In this document: positions 44,523 to 58,375 of the stretch, one piece after another | Position numbering within the stretch: position 1 is the stretch's first letter | Layout: the number at the start of each line of letters is the position of its first letter | Source: Ciona intestinalis | Taxonomy: Eukaryota > Chordata > Ascidiacea > Phlebobranchia > Cionidae | Reading direction: 5' to 3' | Length of the DNA stretch: 64,000 bases | NCBI RefSeq assembly: GCF_000224145.3 | Contig: NC_020168.2 | Span: 3,252,554 to 3,316,553, forward strand | The notes under the pieces: model-generated | The model's input: the letters and a program-made list of their open reading frames with translations, nothing else | Told to the model about the DNA's origin: nothing | Databases searched by the model: none | Made by a program: the position numbers and the translations under genes

Positions 44523-47500
44523 ATGTCTTGGTTAAACAATCTTGCTGGTAAGGCTGAGTCACTGTTGAACAATATTGACCAGTCTGCTGCAGAAGTAATA
44601 CATAAGACTGTGGAACAAGAAGAAGAAGTGGGCGTTACTGCACCTGTTGAGGACCAACTTAACAAATCTTTCCCACAAAGCTCTCACGCAGCAGCTAATG
44701 CGAAATCTGCCCAATTGTCGAGAGCAAAGGCACACACTTTGCGGCGAGCTGCAGAAATTGGGAAGAAAAAGAAAGTAGAAGACGCGCTTTTTGACTTTTT
44801 AAACAGCGATGAAAAGATAACCAGATCAAGAAGTGTTCCTGTGACGCCCAGAATAACAAAGTCAAAATCTGAATCTGGAAAACTTTCAAGTTTAAGTCGT
44901 TCTTCTTCTACTGCTGATGTCGACTCTAAAGGTTCACCAAATGTGCCTTCGACATTCGAAATTTCTAGAAGTTCCAGTTTTGAATCAATAAATTCCAAAG
45001 TAATGTCGAAGTTAAACGAAGAAATTGGATCTGCTGCTGCAGAACAGCATGAAACACCTTCTGAAGGAGGTATTTATGTTTTTAAAATACATATTCTTAA
45101 AGTTTTAAGTTTAAGAGTTCCCTGTATGGCTGATCTCCTACAGCGAGACAGGCCAAGAGATTTAGGCTGAAATTCTACAACCCGAGCTAAACAATATGAT
45201 CCTTAGATGCAATGACTCTTCCTGACTCCACCGCCTCCGAGAGTGAGTTTGAGATGGTTGGGAGCTCGGCAGCTCGTTCGGATCGCGATTCACCCTCTAC
45301 AAGCTCCATCGCTGAATCTGCATCAATGATGCAGCAACCATCTAATGATATAGGAATGGAGAACAGGATGTTGAGAACAGAGCTCGCATCATTGCATCAG
45401 GAACTTACACAAACCAGTGAGCGGAGCAAAAAGATCCGAGAAGGTATTTTCAATTATAGTTACATTTCATATGCTTTGTGTATCTATCTGAGGTATTGGT
45501 TTAAATACCATAAAGTAGAGACCCTAGATGTGTGTCTTACTTTAAGAACACCCCCATGTGCCATGTATGAATATAAATACAAAAATAATCATTTCAGACC
45601 TCCAACAAACAAACAGAGACTTAAGAAATCAGTGTGAAGATTTACAAGAAGAGATAAAAGTGAAACATTCTCAACTTTCTGCAATAAGCATGAAATTAAG
45701 TGAAGTACAACAACTTTATGAACTTGAAAAGGAAAACACAAAACAACTAAAAGTTGAAAATGAAAGGTAATTAGCTGCACTAAATTATATAATCAAAGAA
45801 TTAATTATATAATACATGCAGCATACTGTCTTCATTTTTGTAAATGCTTAGACTCTGAAAATTTCACATTATTTTTTATTTCCACATGGAACTGTCTATT
45901 GTACAATTATATTTGTAATGAAGCAACCAAGGCAGAATTCCTAGCGTTAAATCAAACCCAGTTCAAATCCCAGTGCTCTTTATATATTCACGTTATTCTT
46001 CTTCCTAAAGGCTCTTCCTGGATCAGAGTGAAGGATCAGGGATGCACGCAAGAGCTATGGAAGAGCTAAGATCAAGACTGCAAGAAGCAGAAGACACTTT
46101 GGCTCAGGAGAGAAATTTTAGGAAGTGAGTTTTAAATAGTAAGAATAAAACATGCAGTATAATGAACCCTTTAGGTGCGGTTGTTTGTTTGTTATTGTAT
46201 ATGCCTTGTTTGCAAATGCAATTGGCCAACCCTTGCCCAAACTTTAGGTCCCATGGCTTGCTATGCTGTAGAACCTTAGTCCTATCACCTGTGTAAAATA
46301 GAACATTGTATTAAACATTTTGTTTATTATATCATTAGTGATGAACGACAAGAAGCGTTAAACCAAAGAAGTAGAATTGAATCAGAAACGCAGAAGATTG
46401 TGGAAACACTGCAAAAATCGGAACATGACAGACAAAGTGAAAAACGTAAGTGGAAACTTTAAGCAAAATAGGTCTAACTAACTGTCCAAATTAACTGTCA
46501 ATAGCAAAATATAAAACTGTTGTCATGTAGAAGTATTGCCACCATGAATCGCTAAGTAATGTGGTCTAATTACCTAGACATACAAACCACTTATGAATGA
46601 AATTTATTTCGTTTCTTCGGTCACGAAAACAATGAAAGGGAGAGTTTACAAAATCAAAATGACAGCTAGTAACTGACCGTTAAAATAGCTTATTGATTAA
46701 AAAGTAAGAAATAATGTTTTGGGTAAAAGGCGTGACCGTTACACCTTAAGGACAATACAATGTACTTAACAGTATTACCAGCACATACATAACCACACCA
46801 TTAAACACTCATTTAACATGAGTGCCACAAAAATGGTCTACCATTGAAAAACTTAATATTTTATGTGTTAGGTAAATTGGATGACATATCTACTGAGATA
46901 AGAAGTTTGAAAAACAATTTATCCTCTTCAAAACAAGAACTCGCCGACTACAAGCAAAAAGCTGCGCGAATATTACAGGTGTATAAATGTAATAAAGTTA
47001 GATATATGATTGTACTGTATAGTGATTCATACAATAACAGGAAATTTATGAATTGTTTCACATGTACTTCACCGCAACATTACATTTGAACACATTTATT
47101 TCATTAATTTGTGTAGTTTTTTTTTTAACATATGAAATACATTTTGGTAATGATTTAACTTTATTGCAATTTTAAAACATTAAAAAACTGCAAATTATGT
47201 AAAACAAAAAAATGGCCAAATTAAGAGAGGTTTAAACTACTGCATAAATAGGTATCCACAAAGTTATATAGTAGGGTAGGGGAAGATGGAACGATCTTTC
47301 AAGCTTTTTCTCATCCCACTTGGTAGTAAACAAAGAACACTCAAACAATTATAAAACCGCATCCTCTCGACTTCCATAGATCGTTGTTAATTGTTTAAAT
47401 CACGTTTAGAATATTCTGATATTATATGCTAAAGGTGTCCCGTCTTTCCCCACCTTATATTATACGTGGTCACTCATAAGTGGAAACAGAGCACCTGTTA

Positions 47501-50204
47501 TAACAACCGTCGTTAAAAAACCCATGTTATAACAAAAGATAAGGTTAATTGATTACCTTTTTCCCACAAATTTAAAATAATAAAAAATATGAAAACAATA
47601 ATAAGTATCAATTATGCAAAAAGAGATTTGTTGCAAATTAACCGATTTAAATTGTTAACACGCAGTCTAAGGAACGAGTTATTGCAAGTTTGAAGGGAAG
47701 CGGTGAAAATGATTTATCATCGTCCACGATCAACTCCCTAGAGGCAGAGGAAGCGATGCAGGAGCGGGATCAAGCTAAGGATGAAATTAACTCCTTGAGG
47801 ATCGAGATCAGTGACCTCCGTTCAGAGATGCAGGTGATTGTGAGGATTTGTTTGTTTATGAAATGTCGCTTGTTTTAGGTGGTTAGGGGAAGGCAGGCCG
47901 TGTTTGTGCAGCTTATTTAGATTTGATCAACATGGTGTTCTATCTAATAAAATTGTGTGTTTTTGTTTGTATTTTTGTTGTAATGTTTCTTAATTAATAT
48001 TAATAGCATTTTTAACAAATGAATAAAAATTTGAAGGTTGTAAAAATTAAAAAAATTTTTTTGTTTGTAAGAAATTTTGTGTTGTTTTTTTTAATTTTTT
48101 TATTGAAAGTGGTTTAAACGTTTTCAAAAACTAAACATTTTTTATTTAGGAAGTTGAAGAGCAACATCAGGAAGATATGTCTTCCATGCATCAGGAGCTA
48201 TCGGAGTACAAGAAAAACTTCCAAATCGAATCTTCCGGAAGAAGAGAAGCGGATGCGGAAGTCTCTCGTCTCCAGGAGGAAATACGACGAAATGAGGAAG
48301 ATTTGATCCGAAGCAGATCTTCAAATCAAGCGAGGTTGAGAGATAAAGAGGTGGAAGTTGAAAGATTAAGGAATCAGGTAAAGGAAGGCAATTTTTAACT
48401 TTTCATAAAGCATTAGTTGTAATGCCATAGTATCTACAATCTACATGGACAGTATTTTGCCTTTGAAATCCATTTCTTGAATTAGTGTTTGGTGTAAATT
48501 TTTTTTTTTTTTAATAGTAAAATATATTTAACTGAATTCTACAATGCAACTTTTATAACTCTATTTGTTCTACACATATTTAAACCTAAAAGAGGCATAC
48601 TAACGGTAAATCAATTTTTTTACAAGCATTTTATTTTTTTTGTGAAACTGTGGTGGTACCTTTAGATCACATTCAAGCATCCCTTTTCATATACAATTTT
48701 TTTGGGGGGTATGCCCATTTAAAAGTACAAGCGACATATTTCTGCTATAACAAATGTTTCCACACTTTTAGCTGATGGTACGAAGCCAAAGTTCCCCCCA
48801 AGAAAGTGAATTAGAATCGAGATTACGTCAATTAACTGAGGCCGTCATACAGAAGCAAACACAGGTTGAATCTCTTTCATCGGAGAAGTCGTCACTTATT
48901 GTACAGATGGAAAGAATGGAGGTTCGTTTATTTTCATGAGGTGTTAGGTCAAGAAATTCAAGATTTTTTTGTGTGGGTGAGATCTTTGTCCAGGACCTGG
49001 GTTTAGGTCAGATTTTGCCCATTACACAAAAACTCAATGCTATTTCTCAATATAATTGCCTTTGCTCTGTGCCTGAAAATAAAAAAATGAGACTAATCAC
49101 TAAAATGGATTTAAGTTATATTTATTGTGATAATATTTAAACGTTTTTATTCACTGCTACCATTGTGGGCACATGTGACTATGTGTCCTTGAGAAAGACA
49201 CTTTACTCCAAAAAATGTCCACCTACAAAGTAACATACTTGGTAACTCGTAAGCACGAGGTGTATGAAACAGAACACCTGTGTTATAACGACTGTTGTTT
49301 TCCGGTCATGCGAGGACACACATTCATTCAAAACCAACTCAAAAATAGGCTACAGTTTAGTTAACATGATATTTCTTTTAGGGCCAGATTAAACGTTTAA
49401 GTCAAGAGGGTGGAAGGCAAGTGTCGTTGAACATGGAAGATGATGTAGTTCGTAACCGTGGTAACATGTCTCATATACCTGAGTTTGGTGGTGGTGGTTT
49501 GGACCAAGGAATGGTTGGTAAAGTAAGGAAAGCAGCTTCAGTGTTGGACAAGTTCAGGTACTTTGGTTGAATGTAACTTACCTTATCGGTGCATGGCCGT
49601 AAAGCGAAGGTCGTTATAACACAGGTGTACTGTTTCATACACCTCGTGCCTGTTTAGGAGTTACCATGTATGTTACTTTGTTGGTGACGTATGTCTTGAA
49701 AACCTGTGATAAAAACAATGACAGAAAAATATTTATGGTCTATTACAGTGCAACAGTTGTTTCGTTTTCATACATACGTGACTCTTGTCTCTTGTTGACA
49801 GTTTTCACACAAAAATTTTGTAGACTAAAAAAAGCACCTTGGCTGCTGCATTAAAACAACTTTTAAAGGGATTCAATTCTGAACTTTGTATATCTTAACA
49901 TTAAAACTGTTTTAGGATTACTTCTTTATGGATCCTGTTCAGTATTTTTCTACTATTAATGTGGTTTCTAATTTCCACAAATCTTATTTTCAGTATTCGA
50001 CTTGGAATATTTCTTAAGCGGTATCCTCCTGCAAGACTCTTTGTGCTTATATATATGGTGAGTAAGATGACACAAGCCATATACATCACACTTCAAGTTA
50101 ATTATTTTCAGGGATTATTGCATGTATGGGTGATGATAGTCCTGCTTACATACTCACCTGAAATACACGGCCACGATTTTCTGTCGGAAGCCAAACCAGG
50201 ATGA
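44523..50204 (+). CDS. GOLGA5: Golgin-84, Golgi tethering coiled-coil protein
   Basis: Tail-anchored Golgi tether. Twelve exons, about 719 residues (human 731): 44523-45069, 45207-45443, 45598-45766, 46011-46124, 46339-46445, 46872-46978, 47666-47833, 48150-48377, 48772-48921, 49382-49557, 49994-50057, 50112-50204. The N-terminus begins MSWLNNLAGKAESLLNNIDQ, the family start, and is followed by a Ser-rich low-complexity region (to ~residue 240). A long heptad-rich coiled coil spans ~250-640, rich in Glu, Gln, Lys and Leu. The C-terminus is diagnostic: IRLGIFLKRYPPARLFVLIY then GLLHVWVMIVLLTYSPE, a single membrane anchor with the short luminal tail of golgin-84. Convergent with LBR. Confidence 0.94.
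47271..47456. mobile_element. TA-flanked MITE, copy 11
   Basis: Left end GTAGGGTAGGGGAAGATGGA, right end GTCTTTCCCCACCTTATA, slightly degraded. In the golgin-84 intron before exon 47666. Confidence 0.75.
49155..49325 (+). repeat. SINE body and 3' module
   Basis: CACTGCTACCATTGTGGGCA, a degraded GAGAAAGACACTTTACTCC body, and the 3' module GTAACTCGTAAGCACGAGG with GACTGTTGTTTTCCGG. Ends 56 bp before golgin-84 exon 49382. Confidence 0.6.
49570..49690 (-). repeat. SINE 3' module
   Basis: Reversed 3' module (GTAACTTACCTTATCGGTGC and ACCATGTATGTTACTTTGTT) immediately after exon 49382-49557 of golgin-84. Confidence 0.55.
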
Positions 50205-51246
50205 TTTCTTGCTTTTCGAAAATGCTTTGGTGTAGTACAAGCAATGTGAAGCAAATCTTGTATCCAGACTGAAGCAGCTTTTTGTGCAATAGCATTTGAT
50301 AATTTATAACCATATAAATATACATTAAAGTTTAAACGCAGTGAAACACAAATTGGTTCCTTTTATTTTGCTTCTACATTTGAACAACGCAACTTTATTT
50401 GCTGGGATTAGTAGTAGGAACTGGAACTAGGAACAAACACAACACATTCTATATATATAATATAAAGATGTATGCACTTTGTAACAGTACGAGAGCGTTG
50501 AAGTTTCATATAAAGATAATGTGTTACTGGAGATTCTGTAAAGGTGCATTGACCATGTTATGTACCAATGTGTTGTTCTTAAGTGAAGAAACTTTGCAAA
50601 ATGGCAGTTAAAACTGTATTAGTTCTCCCTCAGTCTATTCACTACTGTTACACTTGTTTAACCATCTAATTAGACTTGTAAGTAAACTACTAGTTGCTAG
50701 AGAAGCATGCTGAACATATACAGAATCATCAAGAAATGAAATTCATCATTTAAAATATCCATAACGAGTTTCTACTTGCTCTTGAATACTTTAAAGTGAA
50801 ATTCATTCCTGTAAAAAAAGCTCAAGAGATCTGTGATACACATACACACTACTGCTGGGGTGGGCAAACATTTGCTCATGTGCTTTTTTTGCAAATTGTT
50901 AATAGTTCATGCAGCTAAGTGGCAGAAAAAATCATTTTGGTAAAAATGCATTACTTGTCCATTTGGATCCTAATAAATAGGCTGAATCGCTCAATTTTGG
51001 CTTGGAACTAAAATTTGCCCACCCCTGCACTATACAAAGAAACAAACCATCCTGAGCATTGTACAACAAAGTTAACTATGGTCATTCAAACCATAAGGCA
51101 GTCAGGGTGCTGAAAACGTACAATAGCCAGGCAGCAGGAATGAAATCTGTCGGCGCAAAGTTGTTAAGAAAATGTATCAAAACTTGGCGCTGAGATCAAC
51201 ACATTGTATAGGCCCAGTTGAAACATCGTATGGAATTGAGATTTTT
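50205..51246. other. Convergent 3' ends of golgin-84 and LBR
   Basis: Untranslated sequence of both genes. An ATTAAA variant poly(A) signal for golgin-84 at 50324-50329 and a minus-strand AATAAA for LBR at 50394-50399 are nearly coincident, so the two 3' UTRs probably overlap. No exon recognised. Confidence 0.45.
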
Positions 51247-54200
51247 TTAGAAAACGTAAGGTATGACCCTGTACTTGACCCTCTCGCAATAGACCTTCCA
51301 CATTTTACCATGCTTTTCACGACAACGAACATCATCACGGATTGCACGGTGCAAAAGGAGGCCGATCACGAATATAGGGTAGAACCATGGCAAAAGGTGG
51401 TTGAAACCTGTGAAAGACAACATAATAGATTGGGATGAGCAAGTCAGGATAAAATTGGGTTTTTAGTTGGGCCATAGCAAAATTTCTCTGAGCAACCAGA
51501 GCTTCCCAAACTTTTTTGCTAGGAACCCCTTTTAGCCTCCTTAAATTTTACTATCCTTCAGTGCGATCTCTGTACTTTGTTATACCTCTAGTATGGGAAG
51601 ACTTGATTTAGACAACCCACAAGTAAGTACTGGGTTTGCAAATGCTGTTAAGTGTCTTGCCTAAGGACACACACATGTCCATAGGATTTAAACTCACCAC
51701 AAGCCAAACTCCATGCAAGCCCAACAACAATCTCTCCCAGGTAGTTGGGATGACGAACCAAACCCCAAAATCCTGACACAAGTAATCGATCACCCCCAGC
51801 TTTGGAGGGGGGAAGGCTTTCAAGGTCTGAAAATAAAAATTAATTTAGGGTAACGAACAATGGAAAAAATATTGTCCCGTCCACAAAAAGAAAAGGAATA
51901 GAAGAACAGTATAATATAACATAAATTTTATTTATATATTTCAAAACATTACACAAATTTGTCCTTAAAGTAAGGAATGAGCAACAAACCAACAGTTAAA
52001 AAAAAACAGTTTATGTTAGTTGTTAAGGGAACTGGTGTTGGCGGTTAGATTTAAGAACTATAAATTTTAAATCAATGTAGAACCTTATTAAAGCTGAATT
52101 TAATGTAAAACAAAATATCAAATATGAAGAATTTGATGTAAATGGAGTAAATTAACATTAAACTCACGTGCTAGCTTTGGATCAAATGGATTTTTCCTGA
52201 ACTTGCTCTTCTGTCGACCAGATAAGACGATCAAACAAATACCAACAACTGCAAAGTAAAATAATAAAGGAGTGAACAAATATTAGTTTTGTCGTTATAT
52301 CATGTCTTTTTGTTTAAAATATGTTGAAATCTTGACTACGGTGATCAAAGAGACAAATAAAACTATTATTATTAGGATGAGTGGTTAGTAGTGGTTTTAA
52401 AATTTACAAATTAATGCAGTGCGGAAAATTTTAAGGTACCATTGGCCATGGCAACCCAGGTTTTACACAACAGGTACAGTGACTATGTCATGGCAACCCA
52501 CGTTTTTACATAACGGGTACCATGTCCATGTGCCATGGCAACCTAGGTTTTATATAACAGGTACCATGTGCTATGACATCATAGGTTTTACATAACAGGT
52601 ACCATGGGCCATGGCAACTTAGGTTTAACATAAACTCACATAGTAGAAGACATATGCCAGCAATCTGAGTATTTTGCAACTTCAGTGGATGGTTAACCAC
52701 ATAAGTAATAGGTTGTGAGTAGATGAAGGGAACTATAACAAGTTCACCGAAGAACTGAACAAAACCAAGTCCTTCATTCTTTATATCAAACATGAACGGA
52801 CATTGTTCCTGTAACAAAAATGTGTAAATGCGTGGTATTAGCCACCTTAATATTGAAAATACCCGATTTTCATAATTTTCTGTTATAGCAGCAGAAAATT
52901 AAGCACCTAACTCTCAAACTTAAAAATCAATGAAAAAGTCACTCAAATTAAATAACTAGGTTTTTAAGATTCCCCATATAATTTTCCAAAAGTACAAACC
53001 TCATCCCAGAAGAACTCTAAGATAATGTAGAGAATCTGGGAAATCCCCACAACAAGAACCTGGGGTTCAAACATGTTTTTTTGTTCATAATGTCGTTGCA
53101 TTTCCACCATCACAACCACCAACTGTAGATTAATATTTAAAGTTATAATACGGCTTGTTGTTGTTGTTTGTCTGCTGGGTGTAGCAACCACGCATCATTT
53201 TACACTTAAATGTAAATATGTTTTTAACTGTAAGCATGTTTTAACTGTTGTTTTATTGCAGTATCCTGTCTTTTTGTTATAAGAATTTGTTAATCTTGTC
53301 AATCGTAATCGAAAAAAAAGAAAGGTTATTATCATTATTATTTAGGTACTGCAGTTACATGCATATTTACTATTGTTATATTGTCAGTTATCACAGATAC
53401 AAACACTACATATTTATCTTTTAATGATCACTAATTGGGTTTTAGCACCCTGGGTGTTAGGGCAATCGGCCAAGTTTGCCCAAAATACCATGTTTCATGG
53501 GCCATGGCGTTCCACCTCACCAATTTACAATTTATAAAAATGAATTTATTTTTAGATGAAGATAGGTATGTATGTATGTAGCACATTAATGCAACATTGC
53601 CATATGGTATGGCGTATTGGTTAGCATGACATTTTCCCACATTGAAAAAAAACACAGATATCTTGTCTATCTACTCACCCAAGCAGCCATGCCAGGTCTA
53701 TAGAGATAAAGCTTAAGATCAAACAAACTTCCGATCCTTGGATGCAACTCACGACCCAGGAAACTGTCGTAAAGATCTGACCCAGTGTTCCCGTGAGGAT
53801 TTAATTCATTTTCAGGAACATTTTTAGACTAAATATTAATAGGAGATCAGAATTTCAAATAAAGTAAAATATAAATTTAATGATTTCGGAAGATTCGCTT
53901 AATTTAAGGGCTAACTGGAGGTAGCTTAATACAGTTGTAGAACACAACTTCTGATCTATCTTTGCAGAACTACAGCTTAAAATATCATTTAAACACCGTT
54001 AAGACAATATTTTTGTTCTAATCTAGAACAGTTAAAACCCATACAAAAATACTGCCGTTGGCAGCGCAGAATAATTTTCAATAAAGTTTATAAACATCAG
54101 TTTAAGGTATCTTAGCTAAGGTAGGAACAAGATATATTTTAAAGTACATGTGTTAATCCTACCTTGAGGTGTACAAGTAGCACACCTATGTAGCTGACCA

Positions 54201-57200
54201 CTGTGGCTGTAGCAGCTAATGGTAACATCTTAATACTTGTGATTGGAACCTTGTAATGATACAGAACAGCATATGCAGCAAGTGTAAGCACTAGTGTGTA
54301 CATGGCTGGAATAGAAAAGATTATTCTCATACTCTGATTTATAAGATAAAAAAAACAACTGGCTGAAATTCCAGAACCATATTTCGTGCCATGAAACTTC
54401 ACCTTTATAGAATAGTAAATAAATTCACAAACCAGCGCCAGTACCAGTGATTCTACTTTTTGTCATGCTGTGCTCATATTACTGTTGTTAAAGCGGTCAC
54501 TTCACGATTTAAGTATTCAGAGGTGATGTCATATTATATAAATAAATGTGAAATGTGAATACATCCTATTTCTCACCATTTATTCTGTAATCCAATCTTT
54601 TGCCACTTGGTGTGGCAGGACCCTTGATAATGTGTCCCAGTGGTAGAGCATATATAATAGCGTGGAATACTAAAAACTCCAACACAATGAAGATGGACAT
54701 TTGATCAAAATATGCTTCCAATGTTTGAGGGATCATGGACAGCTTAGCCTGTTTCGTGGATGGTAAATTATAATGGAAGAGATTGTTATTGCAATCAGCA
54801 TTGCCCTGCCTGAGGCAGTATAGTGGTGTATGCCTGTATGTGATTATGTCTTTTAGCTTAATTATGCAGTAAACAAAATAGTAATGTAAAAAACAGAGAG
54901 ACACTATGATTTGCATGAAATTTAAGCAAAAATTGCATATATATATATACAAGAATACTAAATGAAAATACCCAACTTTAAAAAAAAATCAAGTTTTATA
55001 ACAAAAAAAAATTTGCCATTTACCACAATATTTTTGAATAAAATATATATATATATGAATTTACCATTACCCTTACTACAATAACTTTACATTGGAAGTA
55101 AAATAAAGCCCAAGTCAGACGTTCAAGCTAACATCATAAATAAACTACTAAAGGCAGGAAAAAGTAATGTGCCAACATTGTTGTGTGTGCTATTTTACTG
55201 CCATATAATCGACAATTACAATATGTTTAAACAGGATGCAGAAATTACGTCACAAACACTACAAACTTTAAACAAATTTTACTTGGAAATTTACGCAAAT
55301 ACACACAATAGGTTGCTGCCTGCGCTACTCTGAAATATACACTGTAAATATAGATCAACAAACAATGGTTTAATAAACTTTGTACTCTGTACTGTACAAG
55401 TTTATATTACGACACTTACCTTGGAAATGGAGCAATCTTCTTTGTTGCAGAAGACAAGAAATGAAAGAGGTAGCAACGGTAATGTAACGTACATGAGAAA
55501 CACCCCAAGAACACCTCCATATTCATATTGTTTAGTATCCTTTACCACAGGGGTGGGGGTCTCCTCTGCCTGCTTTGCATTCAAAATTGCTGCCTTGGAC
55601 ATGTACATCTCCTTTACCTGCTGTCTTGTGACCATGTAGCCTGAGTCTGGGATTACGGTTTTATTGGTTTCTACCTTGCTATGGCTCTGTGGAGAAAGGC
55701 AAAAATGGAGAAACCACAAAAAGTATTCATACAATAAGTTACTGTTTAAGGCTAGGCTATCCTTTATAAAGGAAAACCCTGGGAAAATACACAGCAGGTG
55801 CAGTAGCTTTGTAGGATGGATAAAAAAGATAAAGTTACATTACATATGTCAATACATATCAATTTTGTAAAATAATTTATAATTTCATAATCCATATGGT
55901 GTAACTTCTTACTTGTAACTGTACTGTATATGTACGTTTGGATAAGAAACTTACAGCAAATCATTAGCAGATTAGGGTAATACACAAGAATAAAGAGTAG
56001 ATTAAAATAAATTGAATTAATTATTAGTTTTGTAATTTTGTTACTATTATAACAAAAAACATTAATACCAAACTATTCAGACACCAGTATACCACAATCT
56101 ACTTTTAAACCAACATATATAACTTTTATTTTATACTATCTAGCCTATAACTACTACAAAATAGGTTTATATAGGGTTATACTTAAGGATATATTAAGTA
56201 AATTAAATCTGTAAAATCAACCCATTAATTAAGTGTCACCTTAGTTGTTTTAGTAGTCTTAATATGTTCTTGTTGAGATACTTCCACATCAGACCTGAGT
56301 ATAGCAGTTACTTTTCTTTCTTCACCAGATGAAGAAGAAGTATTATTCCTTTGATTCGCTTTTCCAACTTCGGTATCCTTCTTAGCTAATAACATGTGTT
56401 GTGTACTTGTGTTAATCTTACATAAAAACATGTTTGCTGTGGGATTTGGATACAAAATAAATTACAGATTAACATAAAGCTAATATTTCCCTATAATAAA
56501 TTATTTTAATGATGCCCTAGACATGTATATAATTTTGTTGAATATAAAAATTGACAATCAGTCATTCAGTCCATTCATGAGCGCTATGTTGGGGTGCATC
56601 GTACATTCGTGCATGAGGTGACATGTCACTCCATTTGGAACAGGACTACAGGAGTGACATAATTTTTTAGATTTTTAGCAATCCAGTTTGACACCTAAAA
56701 CAACTTTACCCCTTTTCTAAACATTTTGTTTATACAAACAAGCAAAAGTTATAAATCTATTTAAATTAATACATATGATATATATATACATTTAATACAT
56801 ATATTAATATAACTATATATATTTATATAAACACATAGGTTATAGCGTAAAAACACACCAGTAGCACGTGTTGTACGTCTACGACCGGGTGATTGGGATC
56901 TTCGGCGAGATCGAGCTGGAGACTTTGATCTTGCTCTTCTTTTAAACTCCTCTTCTTTCTGGAATAGATTTTATAAAACAGATGAAAATATATAAATTTA
57001 ATCATGTTTAACCAATAGTGGAACAGCTATTCATAGATTCAGTGAATAATGTCCCTATAGTGTAAACTTTAGAAAACAGCTTGAGTTGTGTGTGTATCTG
57101 CCATTGTATATTATATCTTATGCCGATACAAATAGTAGCTTCATATGCTACTTTTAAATGCTAGAGTAGAGGTAAGAAAAAATATTGAACAGAACTGCAC

Positions 57201-58289
57201 AGCATATAATAGAGAAAACAAATTATATGTGGCACAGTTGGTGAGCGTGCATGCCTATAATCTAGACTAGGTAATGGATTCAAGGCTATTCGCTGCTACA
57301 GTGCTACCAATGTGGTGACTGTGGTCTTATGTGTCCCTGGGCAAGACACCTAACGGAAATCTGATTGGTCAGCCATACATAAAAACATAAAAAAATCCCC
57401 CTTAAACATCACCCACAAAGTTACATTGGTGGTAACTCATAAGCTGGCACGAGGTGTATGAAACAGAACACCCATGATATAACGTCTGTTGTTTTCCTGC
57501 TAGGCGGGGATAAAGCAAGTTACATCTATTCGTAACACATAAATATAAATTCACATACTTTAATATGTTTTATGGGAACATCCATAGTTGTTCCATCGTT
57601 AAACAAAACTTCAGCAGAATCATCATCTTCATCAATATCTTGGATGATGCCAGGAAAATACAAAGCACTACCTGGCCATTTGGCCATCACTTTGTCACCA
57701 GTTGACCATCTCATTTTGAATGTTGGTGTATATTGCCTATTCCAATACTACACAAATGTATGTAAAAAGAGGTTTCATGATTTAACGATTAGTAATAGAC
57801 CAAATCAAGAGCTGATATATATATATATACTGCATATTCCAATATTACAAAACTGTATGCTAAAAGACTAATAAACCATTGGTAATAAGAATAACAGTAT
57901 AGCATTTTTAATTAATAAATCTGTATCGTTAAAATTATTTACGTTTAATGGCGTTCAAAAAGTTGGCATGTTTAAAAGTGACTAAATAAACACAAAAACA
58001 TATGAACTACTATTAAACGCACGATAGAACGTTTTGTGGAAATAATAACACGTGTAGACGTTCAGTTTACATTGCGCAGCACCAATAAACCGTCGAAACG
58101 ATTAGCGGCATTTTGTTTTGCTTCTAAAACACGTGCCTCTATTTTTATAACATTACAATTTTACTAAAAATAATTAGTCCTATTAGTCCTCATATATTAT
58201 ATATATAATTTCTAATTCACTTTTGGAATTTAAACGAAAATCGCTTATTTTAAAAGCAGCAACTGACTATCGGAACTCACAGCAGCCAT
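51247..58289 (-). CDS. LBR: Lamin B receptor / sterol C14-reductase family
   Basis: Inner nuclear membrane protein that tethers lamin and heterochromatin and has sterol reductase activity in vertebrates. Exons: 58289-58281, 57747-57559, 56958-56859, 56436-56240, 55686-55420, 54748-54577, 54305-54163, 53828-53679, 53122-53000, 52808-52640, 52248-52168, 51826-51698, 51407-51247. The total is about 629 residues; starting at the internal ATG at 57714 gives 615, the human length. Order: Tudor domain ([20 protein letters not shown]), Arg-Ser region ([19 protein letters not shown]), Ser/Thr-rich linker, then about eight membrane segments of the ERG24/DHCR7 fold. Reductase signatures present: [38 protein letters not shown], and the C-terminal [14 protein letters not shown]. 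The short first exon (ATG GCT GCT) sits 40 bp below a CCAAT box and joins in frame, so I prefer it. Confidence 0.93.
51595..51690 (-). repeat. SINE body fragment
   Basis: Reversed GACAACCCACAAGTAAGTAC and GCTGTTAAGTGTCTTGCCTA, ending a few bases before the splice donor of LBR exon 51698-51826. Confidence 0.5.
52435..52632. repeat. Minisatellite abutting an LBR splice donor
   Basis: Five imperfect units beginning GGTACC/GGTACA at 52435, 52472, 52515, 52560 and 52598. Spacing is 37-45 bp, with shared text CCATGGCAACC-AGGTTTTAC. The last unit runs to within 8 bp of the exon at 52640. Confidence 0.75.
57230..57530 (+). repeat. Full-length SINE in LBR intron
   Basis: Head GGCACAGTTGGTGAGCGTGC, body GGGCAAGACACCTAACGG, 3' module GGTAACTCATAAGCTGGCAC and GGGGATAAAGCAAGTTACAT. 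Its end is ~30 bp from the exon at 57559, antisense to LBR. Confidence 0.75.
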
Positions 58290-58319
58290 TGCTCCTACAC
58301 TCCGCCGAATATTTTGAAA

Positions 58320-58375
58320 CCGGCTCGACCAATCAGAAGCAAGCACTGCCCGCGTAGTAATTACGTCACAATTTT
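58320..58375 (-). promoter_or_regulatory. LBR promoter with CCAAT and CRE-like sites
   Basis: CCAAT at 58329-58333 and TTACGTCA at 58361-58368, just upstream of the proposed LBR first exon. A CCAAT box with a nearby TGACGTAA also occurs at 36902-36980. Promoter role is inference. Confidence 0.5.
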
